A stretch of DNA of 64,000 nt from Streptomyces sp. NBC_01750 (GCF_035918095.1 NZ_CP109137.1:3970001-4034000), one strand, 5' to 3'. Counted from the first letter of the stretch, positions 8,109 through 16,488 are shown. Notes: generated by a model not told the origin, from the sequence alone. Numbers and translations are program-made.

Positions 8109-8299
8109 ACACCACGGAACCCAACTGGTCCAAGTCCAGCTACAGCAGTGGCGAGGGCGGCGCATGCCTGGAGGTCGCCCCCACCCCCGCCGCCGTCCAC
8201 GTCCGGGACTCCAAGGCCGCCGAAGGCCCCCAGCTCGCCCTCACCCCCGTCACCTGGGCCGCCTTCGTCTCGTACGCCCGCGTCCTCCCCCTGGACTAA
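8105..8299 (+). CDS. DUF397 domain protein
   Basis: The 64-residue protein has the canonical DUF397 signature: WSKSSYSSGEGGACLEVAP, VHVRDSKAAEGPQLALTP, and a final TWAAFVSYAR. The start ATG overlaps the stop of the DUF5753 regulator (ATGA), so the pair is translationally coupled. DUF397 proteins are small partners of XRE/DUF5753 regulators. Confidence 0.9.
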   Translation: MNTTEPNWSKSSYSSGEGGACLEVAPTPAAVHVRDSKAAEGPQLALTPVTWAAFVSYARVLPLD

Positions 8300-8352
8300 C
8301 CCCGCGCGTGTCTCTCCCGTGACGACCCCGGCCCCCGACAGGCTCGGGTGCC

Positions 8353-8583
8353 ATGAAGACAGCACGGATCACCCTGCTCGCCGCCCTGTCCGCAGCAGCC
8401 CTCGTTCCCGTCTTCGGGCAGCCGCGGGCCGGGGCGCCGACGGTTCAGGCGCCCGGGGGCTACACGGACTGCGCGTACTCGTCCAGCACTAGCAGCACCT
8501 CCGACTCCCCCGCCGACGGGAGCTGCGACACGACCCCCTCCAGGCCTTCGGACGACCGCTCCCGTAGGTCACATATCGTGTAG
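8353..8583 (+). CDS. Doubtful small secreted ORF overlapping an LLM gene remnant
   Basis: A 76-codon frame begins with a credible signal peptide (MKTARITLLAALSAAALVPVFG), but from codon 36 onward it is simply the antisense of a broken luciferase-like gene end (8460-8546). There is no clear ribosome binding site. The likely explanation is a secreted gene disrupted by, or a chance frame running into, the duplicated fragment. I keep it as a low-confidence gene. Confidence 0.25.
   Translation: MKTARITLLAALSAAALVPVFGQPRAGAPTVQAPGGYTDCAYSSSTSSTSDSPADGSCDTTPSRPSDDRSRRSHIV
8460..8546 (-). pseudogene. 3' remnant of an LLM-class oxidoreductase gene
   Basis: On the minus strand this 87-bp stretch encodes VSQLPSAGESEVLLVLDEYAQSV followed by TAG. 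It aligns without gaps to the last 87 bp of the intact LLM gene 1.4 kb away (9845-9931, VLQLPPAGEPEVLRVLDEYAQYL and TAG), with about 83% identical bases by eye. Similarity stops sharply after about 8546. It is therefore the tail of a deleted paralogue or of a partial duplication. Confidence 0.75.
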
Positions 8584-8585
8584 CC

Positions 8586-9422
8586 ATGGCCATGCCACCT
8601 CCCCACCAGTCCCCCGGTCCGTACGGACCTCCGCAGCCCAACCCCTATGCTCAGCAGCCCTACCCGCACCCGCAGCAGGGGTACCCGCAACAGGGCTACC
8701 CGGGGCCACAGGGATACCCAGGGCAGCCGGGGCAGGGCGGGTGGGGACACCCCCCGGCGGGGCCGCCGCGGCGCAAGAATCACGCGTGGCTGATCGTCGG
8801 TATCACCGTTGGGGCGATGGCCCTGGTTCTCGCCCTTTCCTACATCGGCAACCTGGGCAGCGACTCTGAGCGCCCCGCCAAGACGTTTCCCGAGGCCAAG
8901 TACCGGCTCACGGTCCCAAAGACCCTCCTGGCCAACGAGTACAAGCTGGTCAGGGACGGGTCGGCGGACGCCGACGCCGAGGCGCAGAAGAAGGGTTACG
9001 GGGCCGGTCCGGACGCCCGCAATGTCAAGGCGGTCATCGGCTCGTACACCGGTACCGCCACCGACGCTCCTCGCGGCCTCGTACTGGCCGGCATGTACGG
9101 ACAGTTCAACGATCCGGCCCAGGCACGCGACAGTCTGCTCGACGGCATGAGAAAGGCCGACGGGATGGACGAACCCAACCCGCCGAAGACCATTACACCG
9201 CCCGGCTCGGACGTCGACATGACCTGCACGGTCATGCTTTCCACGGACAAGGACGGGACTTCCACCGTCCCGGTGTGCGCCTGGGGCGACGACAACACGG
9301 CGGCCTATGTCGCTTTCCTCACCCCGGCCTCCGCCAAGCAGGACCCCGACACCGTCGACCTCAACGCGACCGCGCAGCAGGCTCTTAAGGTGCGCGGCGA
9401 AGTACGGCGGCCCGTCGGCTGA
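8586..9422 (+). CDS. Single-pass membrane protein with Pro/Tyr/Gln-rich N-terminus
   Basis: A 278-residue protein. The first 60 residues are cytoplasmic Pro/Gly/Gln/Tyr repeats (YPQQGYPGPQGYPGQPGQ) ending in basic PRRKNH. A transmembrane helix follows (WLIVGITVGAMALVLALSYIG, about residues 64-84), and then an extracytoplasmic domain of about 190 residues with two cysteines (MTCTVM, VPVCAW) that could form a disulfide. This is a widespread Streptomyces architecture with unknown function; the exposed domain ends in a typical DLNATAQQALKVRGEVRRPV segment. The start is the ATG at 8586. Confidence 0.65.
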   Translation: MAMPPPHQSPGPYGPPQPNPYAQQPYPHPQQGYPQQGYPGPQGYPGQPGQGGWGHPPAGPPRRKNHAWLIVGITVGAMALVLALSYIGNLGSDSERPAKTFPEAKYRLTVPKTLLANEYKLVRDGSADADAEAQKKGYGAGPDARNVKAVIGSYTGTATDAPRGLVLAGMYGQFNDPAQARDSLLDGMRKADGMDEPNPPKTITPPGSDVDMTCTVMLSTDKDGTSTVPVCAWGDDNTAAYVAFLTPASAKQDPDTVDLNATAQQALKVRGEVRRPVG

Positions 9423-9844
9423 CCCGACGCCCGGAGCGGGGCCCGTCCCGGTCCGCCTCCGCCGCCACCTCCCGGGCCGAACATTGCCGGTTGCCAGGTC
9501 AGCATCATGTGGACGGTGCGGCTCCGCGACTCCCGCCCGCCATTCAGGTGAACGGCCGGAAGGACCACCCGCCGGCGGCGCCGGGCCGGGGCGAAAGCGC
9601 CCCGTCGTGTCCCCGCCGCATCCCCGCCGCATCCCCGCCTGAGCCGGTCGTCACAGGCCCGACAGTCCCGATCCCCGGCTCCGCACAGTGCGCGGCCCGG
9701 GGAGGCAGGACCGCCTCAAGGGGAAAGCGGCCCAGCCGGGGGCAGCGCTTTCGGCTCGACCGCTTTTTGTCGCTTCCTGAACCTGTTCGACCGTGATCAC
9801 GGAACTCCCGCCGCCGGCCGGCCGAGGCCGCTCCGAGCACGCCG
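9423..9844. other. Intergenic region of about 420 bp, no gene recognised
   Basis: The region separates a plus-strand membrane protein from the 3' end of a minus-strand gene, so it is convergent. It contains the short palindrome ccgtgatcacgg at 9791-9802 and a doubled cgcatcccc motif near 9620-9640. Nothing coding is supported. Confidence 0.4.
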
Positions 9845-10672
9845 CTACAAGTACTGCGCGTACTCGTCCAGCACCCTCAGCACCTCCGGCTCACCCGCCG
9901 GCGGCAGCTGCAGCACCACTTCCTCCACGCCCAGCTCCGCGTAGTACACCAGCTTCCCCGCACTCGGCTGGACCGCGTACGGCACCACCTGCAAGGAGCG
10001 CGGGTCGCGGCCCGACTTCTCCCACACCTCGCGAAGGACCGGAACCGACTCCGCAAGCCCGCGCCCGCCGATCGGGAGCCAGCCGTCCGCGTACTCCGCG
10101 ATGTGCGAGAAGAGCTTCGGGCCCGCCGCGCCTCCAATGAGCGTGCGCGGGGCGCCGCCGGCGGGCTTCGGGTAGGCGTGCGACGCCCGTACGGCCCCGA
10201 AATCGCCCTTGTACGCCGTCGGTTCCGCCGCCCACAGCGCCCGCATCAGCGCCATCCGGTCCCGGCCGAGTTCGCGCCGCGTAGTCCACTCCACACCGTG
10301 GTCCGCGGCCTCCTCCTTGTTCCAGCCGTAGCCGAGGCCGAGGGTGAACCGCCCGCCCGACAGGTGGTCGAGGGTCGCGATCTGCTTGGCCAGGTCGATC
10401 GGGTCGTGCTGGGCGACGAGCGTGATGCCCGTGCCGAGACCGAGCCGCGACGTGACCGCCGCGGCCTGGCCGAGGGCGACGAACGGGTCGAGGGTGCGGC
10501 CGTATTCCGGAGGCAGCTCGCCGCCGGCCGGGTACGGGGTCGTGCGCTCCACCGGGATATGGGTGTGTTCCGGCAGATAGAGCCCACCGAATCCGCGCTC
10601 CTCCAGCTCGCGCGCGAGCCGCACGGGCGTGATCGTCTCGTCCGTGAGAAAGATCGTGGTCGAGATCCGCAT
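9845..10672 (-). CDS. LLM class F420-type oxidoreductase
   Basis: The 275-residue luciferase-like protein begins MRISTTIFLTDETITPVRLA, contains LGLGTGITLVAQHDPIDLAKQIATLDHLSGGRFTLGLGYGWN, the classic TIM-barrel segment of the bacterial luciferase superfamily, and ends with VLDEYAQYL. The close match to actinobacterial F420-dependent LLM proteins (TIGR03619-like) suggests F420H2 rather than FMN as cofactor, consistent with fbiC at the left edge. The substrate is unknown. The start ATG at 10672 was preferred over upstream codons because conservation begins there. It stands alone, without the 17-bp palindrome that precedes the other LLM genes. A broken second 3' end lies at 8460-8546. Confidence 0.8.
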   Translation of the reverse strand: MRISTTIFLTDETITPVRLARELEERGFGGLYLPEHTHIPVERTTPYPAGGELPPEYGRTLDPFVALGQAAAVTSRLGLGTGITLVAQHDPIDLAKQIATLDHLSGGRFTLGLGYGWNKEEAADHGVEWTTRRELGRDRMALMRALWAAEPTAYKGDFGAVRASHAYPKPAGGAPRTLIGGAAGPKLFSHIAEYADGWLPIGGRGLAESVPVLREVWEKSGRDPRSLQVVPYAVQPSAGKLVYYAELGVEEVVLQLPPAGEPEVLRVLDEYAQYL

Positions 10673-10782
10673 ACGGAACCCTCCGTCATCGTCTCTGGTG
10701 GCGGCCCAAACGTATGCCGTACGGTGCCACATGCCGAGAGCTCGGCAACAAAAGCTCGGCAACCACGGGGAGGAACCACATC

Positions 10783-11103
10783 ATGATGCGTCTGCGCATC
10801 GCCACCACCGCACTTGTGCTGTCCGGGGCACTTCTTACGGGCGCGCCCGCCGCGTCGGCGGCCTACGCACCCACCGCGGCCGTCGCCGTGCAGAAGACCG
10901 CCGCCGCGCCCGAGGCCGGGTCATCCGTCGCCAAGGCGTCGACGACCGTGAGCACCGTCGGCAAGGACCGCAAGAAGAACAAGAAGAAGAAAAAGAAGAA
11001 GAGCGGCCTCTCCGCCGGCCTGGTCATCGGTCTGATCCTCGGCATCGCGGTGCTCGTGATCATCGTGCTGCTGCTGATGCGGCGCAACCGGAGTGACGGC
11101 TGA
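10783..11103 (+). CDS. Small exported protein with poly-lysine stretch and C-terminal membrane helix
   Basis: The 106-residue product has a signal peptide (MMRLRIATTALVLSGALLTGAPAASA), an Ala/Thr/Val-rich linker, a run KDRKKNKKKKKKKS of basic residues, and a C-terminal transmembrane helix (LSAGLVIGLILGIAVLVIIVLLLM) followed by RRNRSDG. The start ATG at 10783 is preceded by ggggagga at a good distance. The lysine cluster between the exported part and the hydrophobic helix is unusual. I know no function for it. Confidence 0.6.
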   Translation: MMRLRIATTALVLSGALLTGAPAASAAYAPTAAVAVQKTAAAPEAGSSVAKASTTVSTVGKDRKKNKKKKKKKSGLSAGLVIGLILGIAVLVIIVLLLMRRNRSDG

Positions 11104-11245
11104 GCCGTAGCGGTGGCCTGAAACCCCACTCGAAAGCCAGGAGCAACCCGGCACCCCCCTTCCCTTGCACGGCCGTTCACGGCTCAATACCAGGGTTCGA
11201 GTAAGACACTCCTGTCCCTCTCACCACCCCTGGGGAGCCGACGGC

Positions 11246-12763
11246 ATGTGCAACGACGAACACGCGATGGACAGACGCGGACTGCTCGTGACGGGCGCCG
11301 CCGCGGCGCTTACGTTGGGCACCGTGAGCTTCAGGAATGCCACACCGAGCGCCGCCGCCCCGAACGACGGCGACCACACGCAGGTCGTGCGCGGCACGCT
11401 TCCGGCGGGCGCCCCCGACTTCGTCTATCTGCCGGTCGAGATCCCGCGGGGCGTACGCGAGATCCACGTGGCGTACACCTACGAGCGGCCCGTCGTGCCG
11501 CCCGGCACCCAGGGCAACGCCCTCGACATCGGCATCTTCGACGAGCGCGGCACGGAGCTGGGTGGGAAGGGCTTCCGCGGCTGGTCGGGCGGGGCGCGCA
11601 CGGAGTTCTTCATCCGCGCTGACGACGCGACGCCGGGCTACATCCCGGGCCCGGTACGCGCAGGCACCTGGAACATCGCGCTGGGCCCGTACACCGTCTC
11701 GCCGCAGGGACTGGCGTACGAGGTCACCATCACGCTCCGGTACGGCGCGCCCGGCAGGACTCCCCGGCCGGTCTATCCGCCGGAGCGGGCCAAGGGCCGC
11801 GGCCGCGCCTGGTACCGCGGCGACTGCCATCTGCACTCCTGGTACTCGGACGGCAAGCGCACCCCCGCCGAGATCGCGGCGCTCGCCCGTGCCGCCGGGC
11901 TCGACTTCATCAACACCTCCGAGCACAACACGCACTCCGCGCACGCCCACTGGGCCGACCAGGCGGGCGACGACCTGCTGATCCTCACCGGCGAGGAGGT
12001 CACCACGCGCAACGGCCACGTGGTCGCGCTCGGCACCGACCCCGGCACCTTCATCGACTGGCGCTACCGGGCCCGCGACAACCGCTTCGGCCACTACGCG
12101 CGCGAGATCAGGCGCTCCGGCGGCCTGGTCGTGCCGGCCCATCCGCACGCCACCTGCATCGGCTGCAACTGGAAGTTCGGCTTCGGCGAGGCGGACGCGG
12201 TGGAGGTGTGGAACGGCGCGTACACGCCCGACGACGAGGTCTCGCTGCAGTCCTGGGACAACACGCTGGTCGCGTCCGTACGCGGCGGACGGCGCTGGAC
12301 ACCGGCGATGGGCAACAGCGACGCGCACCGCGACCCCGACCCCGTCGGCACCCCGCAGACCGTGGTCCTCGCGGACGACCTGACGCGCGAAGCGATCCTG
12401 GAGGGCATCCGGGCGGGACGGTCGTACGTCGCCGAGTCGAAGGCGGTGTCGCTGGCCTTCTCGGCGGCGGGCGGCCGCCGCCGCCATGCGGGCATCGGCG
12501 AACGGCTGCACGTCGACGCCGACGACCCGGTGACCCTGCGCCTGGAGGTCATCGGAGCCCCGAACTGCTCGGTCCGCTTCGTCACCGACCAGGGTGTGCT
12601 GCACACGGCGGCGCTCCCGGCGACGGGGGCGGGCACGGTGGAGTGGCACACGACGGCGGCGTACGCGGCGTATGTACGGGCGGAGGTCCGGCACGCCGTG
12701 GCGATCCCGGGGCTGCCGGGGCCGTTGGCGGCGTTCACCAACCCGGTGTTCCTCGGCGCCTGA
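11246..12763 (+). CDS. Tat-exported PHP-domain phosphoesterase-like protein (CehA/McbA family)
   Basis: The 505-residue protein carries a Tat-type leader: MDRRGLLVTGAAAALTLG after a short N-terminal extension. A beta-rich domain follows (to about residue 190), then a PHP metal-binding domain: GDCHLHSWYSDGKRTP, FINTSEHNTHS, VPAHPHATCIGC and MGNSDAHRDPD supply the expected His/Asp/Glu ligands for two or three metals. PHP proteins of this CehA/McbA type are metal-dependent hydrolases of phosphoesters or carboxylic esters. The start at 11246 has ggggag upstream; MDRRG at 11267 is an alternative. It is a single gene with its own promoter region. Confidence 0.8.
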   Translation: MCNDEHAMDRRGLLVTGAAAALTLGTVSFRNATPSAAAPNDGDHTQVVRGTLPAGAPDFVYLPVEIPRGVREIHVAYTYERPVVPPGTQGNALDIGIFDERGTELGGKGFRGWSGGARTEFFIRADDATPGYIPGPVRAGTWNIALGPYTVSPQGLAYEVTITLRYGAPGRTPRPVYPPERAKGRGRAWYRGDCHLHSWYSDGKRTPAEIAALARAAGLDFINTSEHNTHSAHAHWADQAGDDLLILTGEEVTTRNGHVVALGTDPGTFIDWRYRARDNRFGHYAREIRRSGGLVVPAHPHATCIGCNWKFGFGEADAVEVWNGAYTPDDEVSLQSWDNTLVASVRGGRRWTPAMGNSDAHRDPDPVGTPQTVVLADDLTREAILEGIRAGRSYVAESKAVSLAFSAAGGRRRHAGIGERLHVDADDPVTLRLEVIGAPNCSVRFVTDQGVLHTAALPATGAGTVEWHTTAAYAAYVRAEVRHAVAIPGLPGPLAAFTNPVFLGA

Positions 12764-12844
12764 CCCGTTTCGCGAACTCGTCGGAACGAATCGCCGGTTC
12801 GGCTCCTCTGTGGGGTGACGTATCCGCTCACCGAGGAGGTCCTC

Positions 12845-13285
12845 ATGGAAACGAACCGGCGTGCCGCCGCCCGGGCTGTGGCGGGCGTACTGACCGCCGA
12901 CGGGCTGCTGCACGTGTTCTGGGCGACCGGCAGCCACTGGCCGGCCGACGACCCGAAGGCCCTGTCGTACGCGGTGCTCGGCGCCGATGTGCCGTTCACC
13001 CCGCCCGTGCTCCTGCCGCTCGCCGCGCTGCTGTTCACTGCGGCGGGCCTGGTGACCGCGCGCGCCCGGCGCCGGGGGCGACTGCTCCAGGCGGCCACCG
13101 TTGCCGTTGCCTGCGGTACGGCACTGCGTGGGCTGGTCGGTCTGGCCTGGGCCTTCGGGGTACGGGCGGGCCTCGACGACGGCGCCGGATCCACCTTCTA
13201 CTGGCTGAACCTGGCGCTCTACACTCCGCTGTGCCTGGCTCTGGCGGCCGCGGCACTGCGGGTGGCGAGGGAGCGGAGTGAGTGA
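12845..13285 (+). CDS. DUF3995 membrane protein
   Basis: The 146-residue protein has four predicted transmembrane segments and the DUF3995 signatures VLTADGLLHVFWATGSHWP and GLVGLAWAFGV with FYWLNLALYTPLCLALA. The function is unknown. The ATG at 12845 was chosen because ggagg precedes it and similarity begins there. Its stop overlaps the start of the sigma factor gene (13278-13285), so the two are translationally coupled. Confidence 0.75.
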   Translation: METNRRAAARAVAGVLTADGLLHVFWATGSHWPADDPKALSYAVLGADVPFTPPVLLPLAALLFTAAGLVTARARRRGRLLQAATVAVACGTALRGLVGLAWAFGVRAGLDDGAGSTFYWLNLALYTPLCLALAAAALRVARERSE

Positions 13286-13775
13286 CGACGTCCAGCGACT
13301 GGTGCGCGCCGCGCAACGCGGCGACACCATCGCGATGAACGACCTCCTCGACGTCCTCACCCCGTACGCGGGCCGCATCTGCACCCCGATCGCGCTCGCC
13401 GACGGCCCGGACGCCGTCCAGGAGACGCTGGTCGCCGTCTTCCGAGGGCTGCGTTCCCTGAAGGAACCGGCGGCGCTCTACGGATGGGTGCGGGCGATCG
13501 CCTGCCGGGAGGCGGTCCGGGTCGCCCGCAGGTCCGCCCGTTCAGTACCGGCCGATCTCACCACCCTCCCCCAGCGGGGCGATCCTCAACTCGCCGCGGA
13601 CATCGGGGACGTACTGACCCGGCTCTCGCCCGAACACCGGGCGGTCCTCGTCCTGCGGGACATCGAGGGCCTCGACGAACAGTCCGCGGCCGAACTGCTC
13701 GGCCTCCGCGTCGGCACCGTCAAATCACGGCTGCACCGGGCCCGGGACTCCTTCAGGAAGGCGTGGTCATCGTGA
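13278..13775 (+). CDS. ECF-type RNA polymerase sigma factor
   Basis: The 165-residue protein contains sigma region 2 (MNDLLDVLTPYAGRICTPIALADGPDAVQETLVAVFRGLRSL) and region 4 with a helix-turn-helix (LSPEHRAVLVLRDIEGLDEQSAAELLGLRVGTVKSRLHRARDSFRKAW). It lacks a C-terminal extension. The GTG start at 13278 lies inside the DUF3995 gene and its stop overlaps the next gene by GTGA, forming a three-gene operon. No dedicated anti-sigma gene is adjacent; the membrane DUF3995 protein could play that part, but this is speculation. Confidence 0.85.
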   Translation: MSDDVQRLVRAAQRGDTIAMNDLLDVLTPYAGRICTPIALADGPDAVQETLVAVFRGLRSLKEPAALYGWVRAIACREAVRVARRSARSVPADLTTLPQRGDPQLAADIGDVLTRLSPEHRAVLVLRDIEGLDEQSAAELLGLRVGTVKSRLHRARDSFRKAWSS

Positions 13776-14251
13776 CAACCGTCAACTGGCCGCCCGCCGC
13801 GGGCCTCGACCCGGTGCGGCGGCTGTACGCACTGGCCGCCGGCGTCCCCGGCGCCACGATCACCGAGCTCGAGATCGAGGCGGACTACGCCGAGGTCTGG
13901 CCGCTCCTCGCCGACCTGGACGGCGAACTCGCCCGCCTGGTCCCGGACATGCGCCACCTGCGGGTGACCCGTATCGACGGCGACCGCGTGGAGGCGGTTG
14001 CGCGGAGCCGCTTCGGCATGCGGGCCCGCTTCGACGGCGTACTGCGGCCGGGCTGGGTCTGGCTCCAGAGCCGCTTCATCCTGATGGGAGTGGCGGCGAT
14101 CCCGTGCGGCGAGGGCCGCACCCGGGTGGCTTTCACGGGCGGCATCCGCATCCCGGGACGCGCGGCGCTGATCCCGGTGGGGGTGGGGCGCGCGGGGCGC
14201 CGGGTGCTGGGGCGGCTGGAGAGGCGGGTGGCGGCGGGGCGCACGGGGTGA
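13772..14251 (+). CDS. SRPBCC-fold protein
   Basis: The 159-residue protein has the SRPBCC/polyketide-cyclase-like pattern: ITELEIEADYAEVWPLLADLDGELARLVPDMRHLRVTRIDG, then MRARFDGVLRPGWVWLQSRF, and RTRVAFTGGIRIPGRAALIP. These proteins bind hydrophobic ligands in a deep cavity. It starts with GTG overlapping the sigma factor stop (13772-13775). The last codons and the stop lie within a 29-bp tandem duplication, so the C-terminus may have been altered by it. Confidence 0.7.
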   Translation: MTTVNWPPAAGLDPVRRLYALAAGVPGATITELEIEADYAEVWPLLADLDGELARLVPDMRHLRVTRIDGDRVEAVARSRFGMRARFDGVLRPGWVWLQSRFILMGVAAIPCGEGRTRVAFTGGIRIPGRAALIPVGVGRAGRRVLGRLERRVAAGRTG

Positions 14252-14278
14252 GGCGGGTGGCGGCGGGGCGCACGGGGT
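14221..14278. repeat. Perfect 29-bp tandem duplication across a stop codon
   Basis: Bases 14221-14249 and 14250-14278 are identical. The first copy holds the last codons of the SRPBCC gene; the TGA stop at 14249-14251 spans the junction. Each extra copy would keep a stop near the same place because the repeat carries it. Confidence 0.9.
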
Positions 14279-14364
14279 GAGGCGGTCGGCTGCCGTGGGC
14301 GCCCGCCGCGGACAACCGCCATTGGGCGCCCGCTTGCCCGCTCCGCCACTCCGCCGGAGAAGCC

Positions 14365-14838
14365 TCAGCCCGCAGCGAGAACCGTCCGCAGGCGAGCACA
14401 CACATCGGCCACGGCCGCCTCGTCCGGCAGCTGCCCCGCCTCGAACATGGCCATCTGCAGCGCGGGCCCGTAAGCGCCGTACCGGGCGAGATCATCCTTG
14501 AGCGCGGGTTGCACCACGAAGTGAATGTGCCCCGGCACTGCGCCGGCATGGGACCAGAGGCAGACGTAGACCTGCTCCGGCTCCATCGTCTCCGTCACCG
14601 CGGAACTGACCCTCCGTAGCAGCGGGCCGAGTTCGGCGGATTCCTCGGCTGTCAGATCGGCCACGTGGATCACGTGCCTGATCGGCTTGACCACCAGCGT
14701 CCCCAGGCCCAGCGGCCCCACGCAGTGCTCCACGACCCATGTGCCGGTCCGCAGGATCGGGCCACCCGGCAAGAGCTCAGTACCGGCCGTGAGCCCACAG
14801 GCGAGGCACGCCTGATCGGTATCCGGATCCTCAACCAA
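14365..14838 (-). CDS. HIT-family-like protein
   Basis: The 157-residue protein resembles HIT-fold hydrolases/transferases: an N-terminal CLACGLTAG pair of cysteines, RHVIHVADLTAEESAELGPLLRRVSSAV, and GHIHFVVQPALKDD, which carries an H-x-H-x element in place of the canonical His triad. It may be a degenerate or divergent HIT protein. The start is probably the TTG at 14838, preceded by ggggggcag; no ATG or GTG fits the conserved N-terminus. A strong terminator-like hairpin separates it from the upstream aldehyde dehydrogenase gene on the same strand. Confidence 0.6.
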   Translation of the reverse strand: MVEDPDTDQACLACGLTAGTELLPGGPILRTGTWVVEHCVGPLGLGTLVVKPIRHVIHVADLTAEESAELGPLLRRVSSAVTETMEPEQVYVCLWSHAGAVPGHIHFVVQPALKDDLARYGAYGPALQMAMFEAGQLPDEAAVADVCARLRTVLAAG

Positions 14839-14900
14839 CGCTGCTGCCCCCCAGTTCGGAAGGTGACAGCGTTTCCTGAAGCGGCGAGGAGATCAACCCC

Positions 14901-14933
14901 GGGCCTGGGTGCCGGTCACCGGCACCCAGGCCC
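14901..14933 (-). terminator. Terminator-like hairpin, 15-bp perfect stem
   Basis: Arms 14901-14915 and 14919-14933 (gggcctgggtgccgg and its exact complement) flank a 3-base loop. It lies 60 bases past the aldehyde dehydrogenase stop and before the HIT gene, both on the minus strand, so it probably ends the 18311-14995 operon. No U-run follows, as is usual in Streptomyces. Confidence 0.7.
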
Positions 14934-14994
14934 CGGACTGCCAACGGGGTCTAATCACGAGGCGTGTCGCGGCGCGCCGGGCCGGCGTCGAGCC

Positions 14995-16488
14995 TCAGCC
15001 GGGCCACACCACCGCCTGCACCTCGCTGTACGCCTGCAGCGCGTACGAGCCCACATCCCGCCCGACCCCGCTCTTCTTGAACCCTCCGAACGGCGCCTCC
15101 ATGTTCCGGCCGATGGTGTTCACCCCGACCCCGCCCGCCCGCAGCTCTCCCGCCACCCGGAACGCCCGCGCCACATCCCCCGACCAGACATAGTCGATCA
15201 GGCCGTAGTCGCTGTCGTTCGCCAGCGCGATGCCCTCGTCCTCGTCGTCGAAGGGGACCACGACCACCACCGGGCCGAAGATCTCCTCCCGCACCACCCT
15301 CATGTCGTTCGTACAGTCCGCGAACAGCGTCGGTGCCACATAGAAGCCCTTGTCGTACGCAGGTCGCTCGCCGCCCGCAACCAGCCGAGCACCTTCCTTC
15401 CTGCCCAGTTCGACGTACGACTCGACCCGGTCACGGTGGGCCGCCGAGATCACCGGGCCGACCACCGTGCCCTGTGCCACCGGGTCGCCGACCTTCATAC
15501 GGGTCAGACAGCCGGTCAGCTTCTCGACCAGGAGGTCGTGGATCCCGCGCTGCGCGATCACCCGCGTCGGCGCCGTACAGATCTGGCCGCTGTAGAAGGA
15601 GAACGTCGTGCCGATGCCCATCACCGCCAAGTCCACGTCCGCGTCGTCGAAGACAAGCGCCGCGCCCTTGCCGCCCAGCTCCATGAGCTGCCGCTTCATC
15701 CCGCGGCCGCAGACTTCCGCGATGCGCTGTCCGACCGCCGTCGAGCCGGTGAAGCTGACCATGTCGACGTCCGGGGAGTCGACGGCGGCCTCGCCGACGG
15801 CGGGTGCGGAGCCGGTCACCACGTTCACGACACCGGGCGGCGCGCCCGCCTCCGCCAGGGCCTCGGCCATCCTGTAGACGGACAGGGGGTCCTGCGGGGC
15901 GGGCTTCACGACTACCGTGTTGCCCATGGCGAGCGCGGGAGCGACCTTGCCGGCCGGGTTGGCCCAGGGGTTGTTGTACGAGGTGATGCAGGTGACGACG
16001 CCGACCGGGCGGCGTACCGCGAGCGCCCCGAAGACACCCGCCTTCCCCATCGGTCCCGCTGCGTTGATCTGCGGGGGCAACCCCTCCTCCACGGGCTCCA
16101 GCGCCCCCTTCGCGTACCGCCGGAAGCGGGCCGCGCCGACGGCGACCTGCATGCCGCGCGCCGTCGCGGTCGTCGCGCCGCTCTCGGCCTGGGCGAGGCG
16201 GGCGTACGGCTCGGCCTCGCGCTGAATGACATTGGCGGCGGCGTCCAGGATCCGGGCGCGCTCCTGCGGTTTCGTACGCGACCAGGCGGTGAAGGCCTCG
16301 CGGGCGGCGGCGGCCGCCGCGTACACCTGCTCCCGGCTCGCCTCGGGCGCGAGCCCGACGGTCTCCTCGGTGGCCGGGTTGACGACCTCGTAGTGGCCGC
16401 CGTCCGGCTCGACCCACTCCCCGCCGATGAACAGCTTCTGCCGCACCTGTTGCCGCACCGGCTCGGGCCCACCCCGCCCCGCCGTCAC
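14995..16488 (-). CDS. NAD(P)-dependent aldehyde dehydrogenase
   Basis: The 497-residue protein is a typical class 3-fold aldehyde dehydrogenase of normal length. It has the NAD-binding SYNNPWANPAGKVAPALAMGNTVVVKPAPQDP region, FTGSTAVGQRI, the general-base glutamate in MELGGKG, and the catalytic cysteine in SGQICTAPTR near residue 300. EEIFGPVVVVVPFDDEDEGI and GGFKKSGVGRDVG are also present. It oxidises an aldehyde to the acid; the substrate is unknown. The GTG start at 16488 overlaps the upstream acylase stop (GTGA), so the two are translationally coupled. Confidence 0.9.
   Translation of the reverse strand: MTAGRGGPEPVRQQVRQKLFIGGEWVEPDGGHYEVVNPATEETVGLAPEASREQVYAAAAAAREAFTAWSRTKPQERARILDAAANVIQREAEPYARLAQAESGATTATARGMQVAVGAARFRRYAKGALEPVEEGLPPQINAAGPMGKAGVFGALAVRRPVGVVTCITSYNNPWANPAGKVAPALAMGNTVVVKPAPQDPLSVYRMAEALAEAGAPPGVVNVVTGSAPAVGEAAVDSPDVDMVSFTGSTAVGQRIAEVCGRGMKRQLMELGGKGAALVFDDADVDLAVMGIGTTFSFYSGQICTAPTRVIAQRGIHDLLVEKLTGCLTRMKVGDPVAQGTVVGPVISAAHRDRVESYVELGRKEGARLVAGGERPAYDKGFYVAPTLFADCTNDMRVVREEIFGPVVVVVPFDDEDEGIALANDSDYGLIDYVWSGDVARAFRVAGELRAGGVGVNTIGRNMEAPFGGFKKSGVGRDVGSYALQAYSEVQAVVWPG

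Noticed and set aside
11177..13384. A 735-codon antisense frame over the PHP and DUF3995 genes.
   Set aside because: It mirrors real genes; its composition is Arg-rich shadow sequence.
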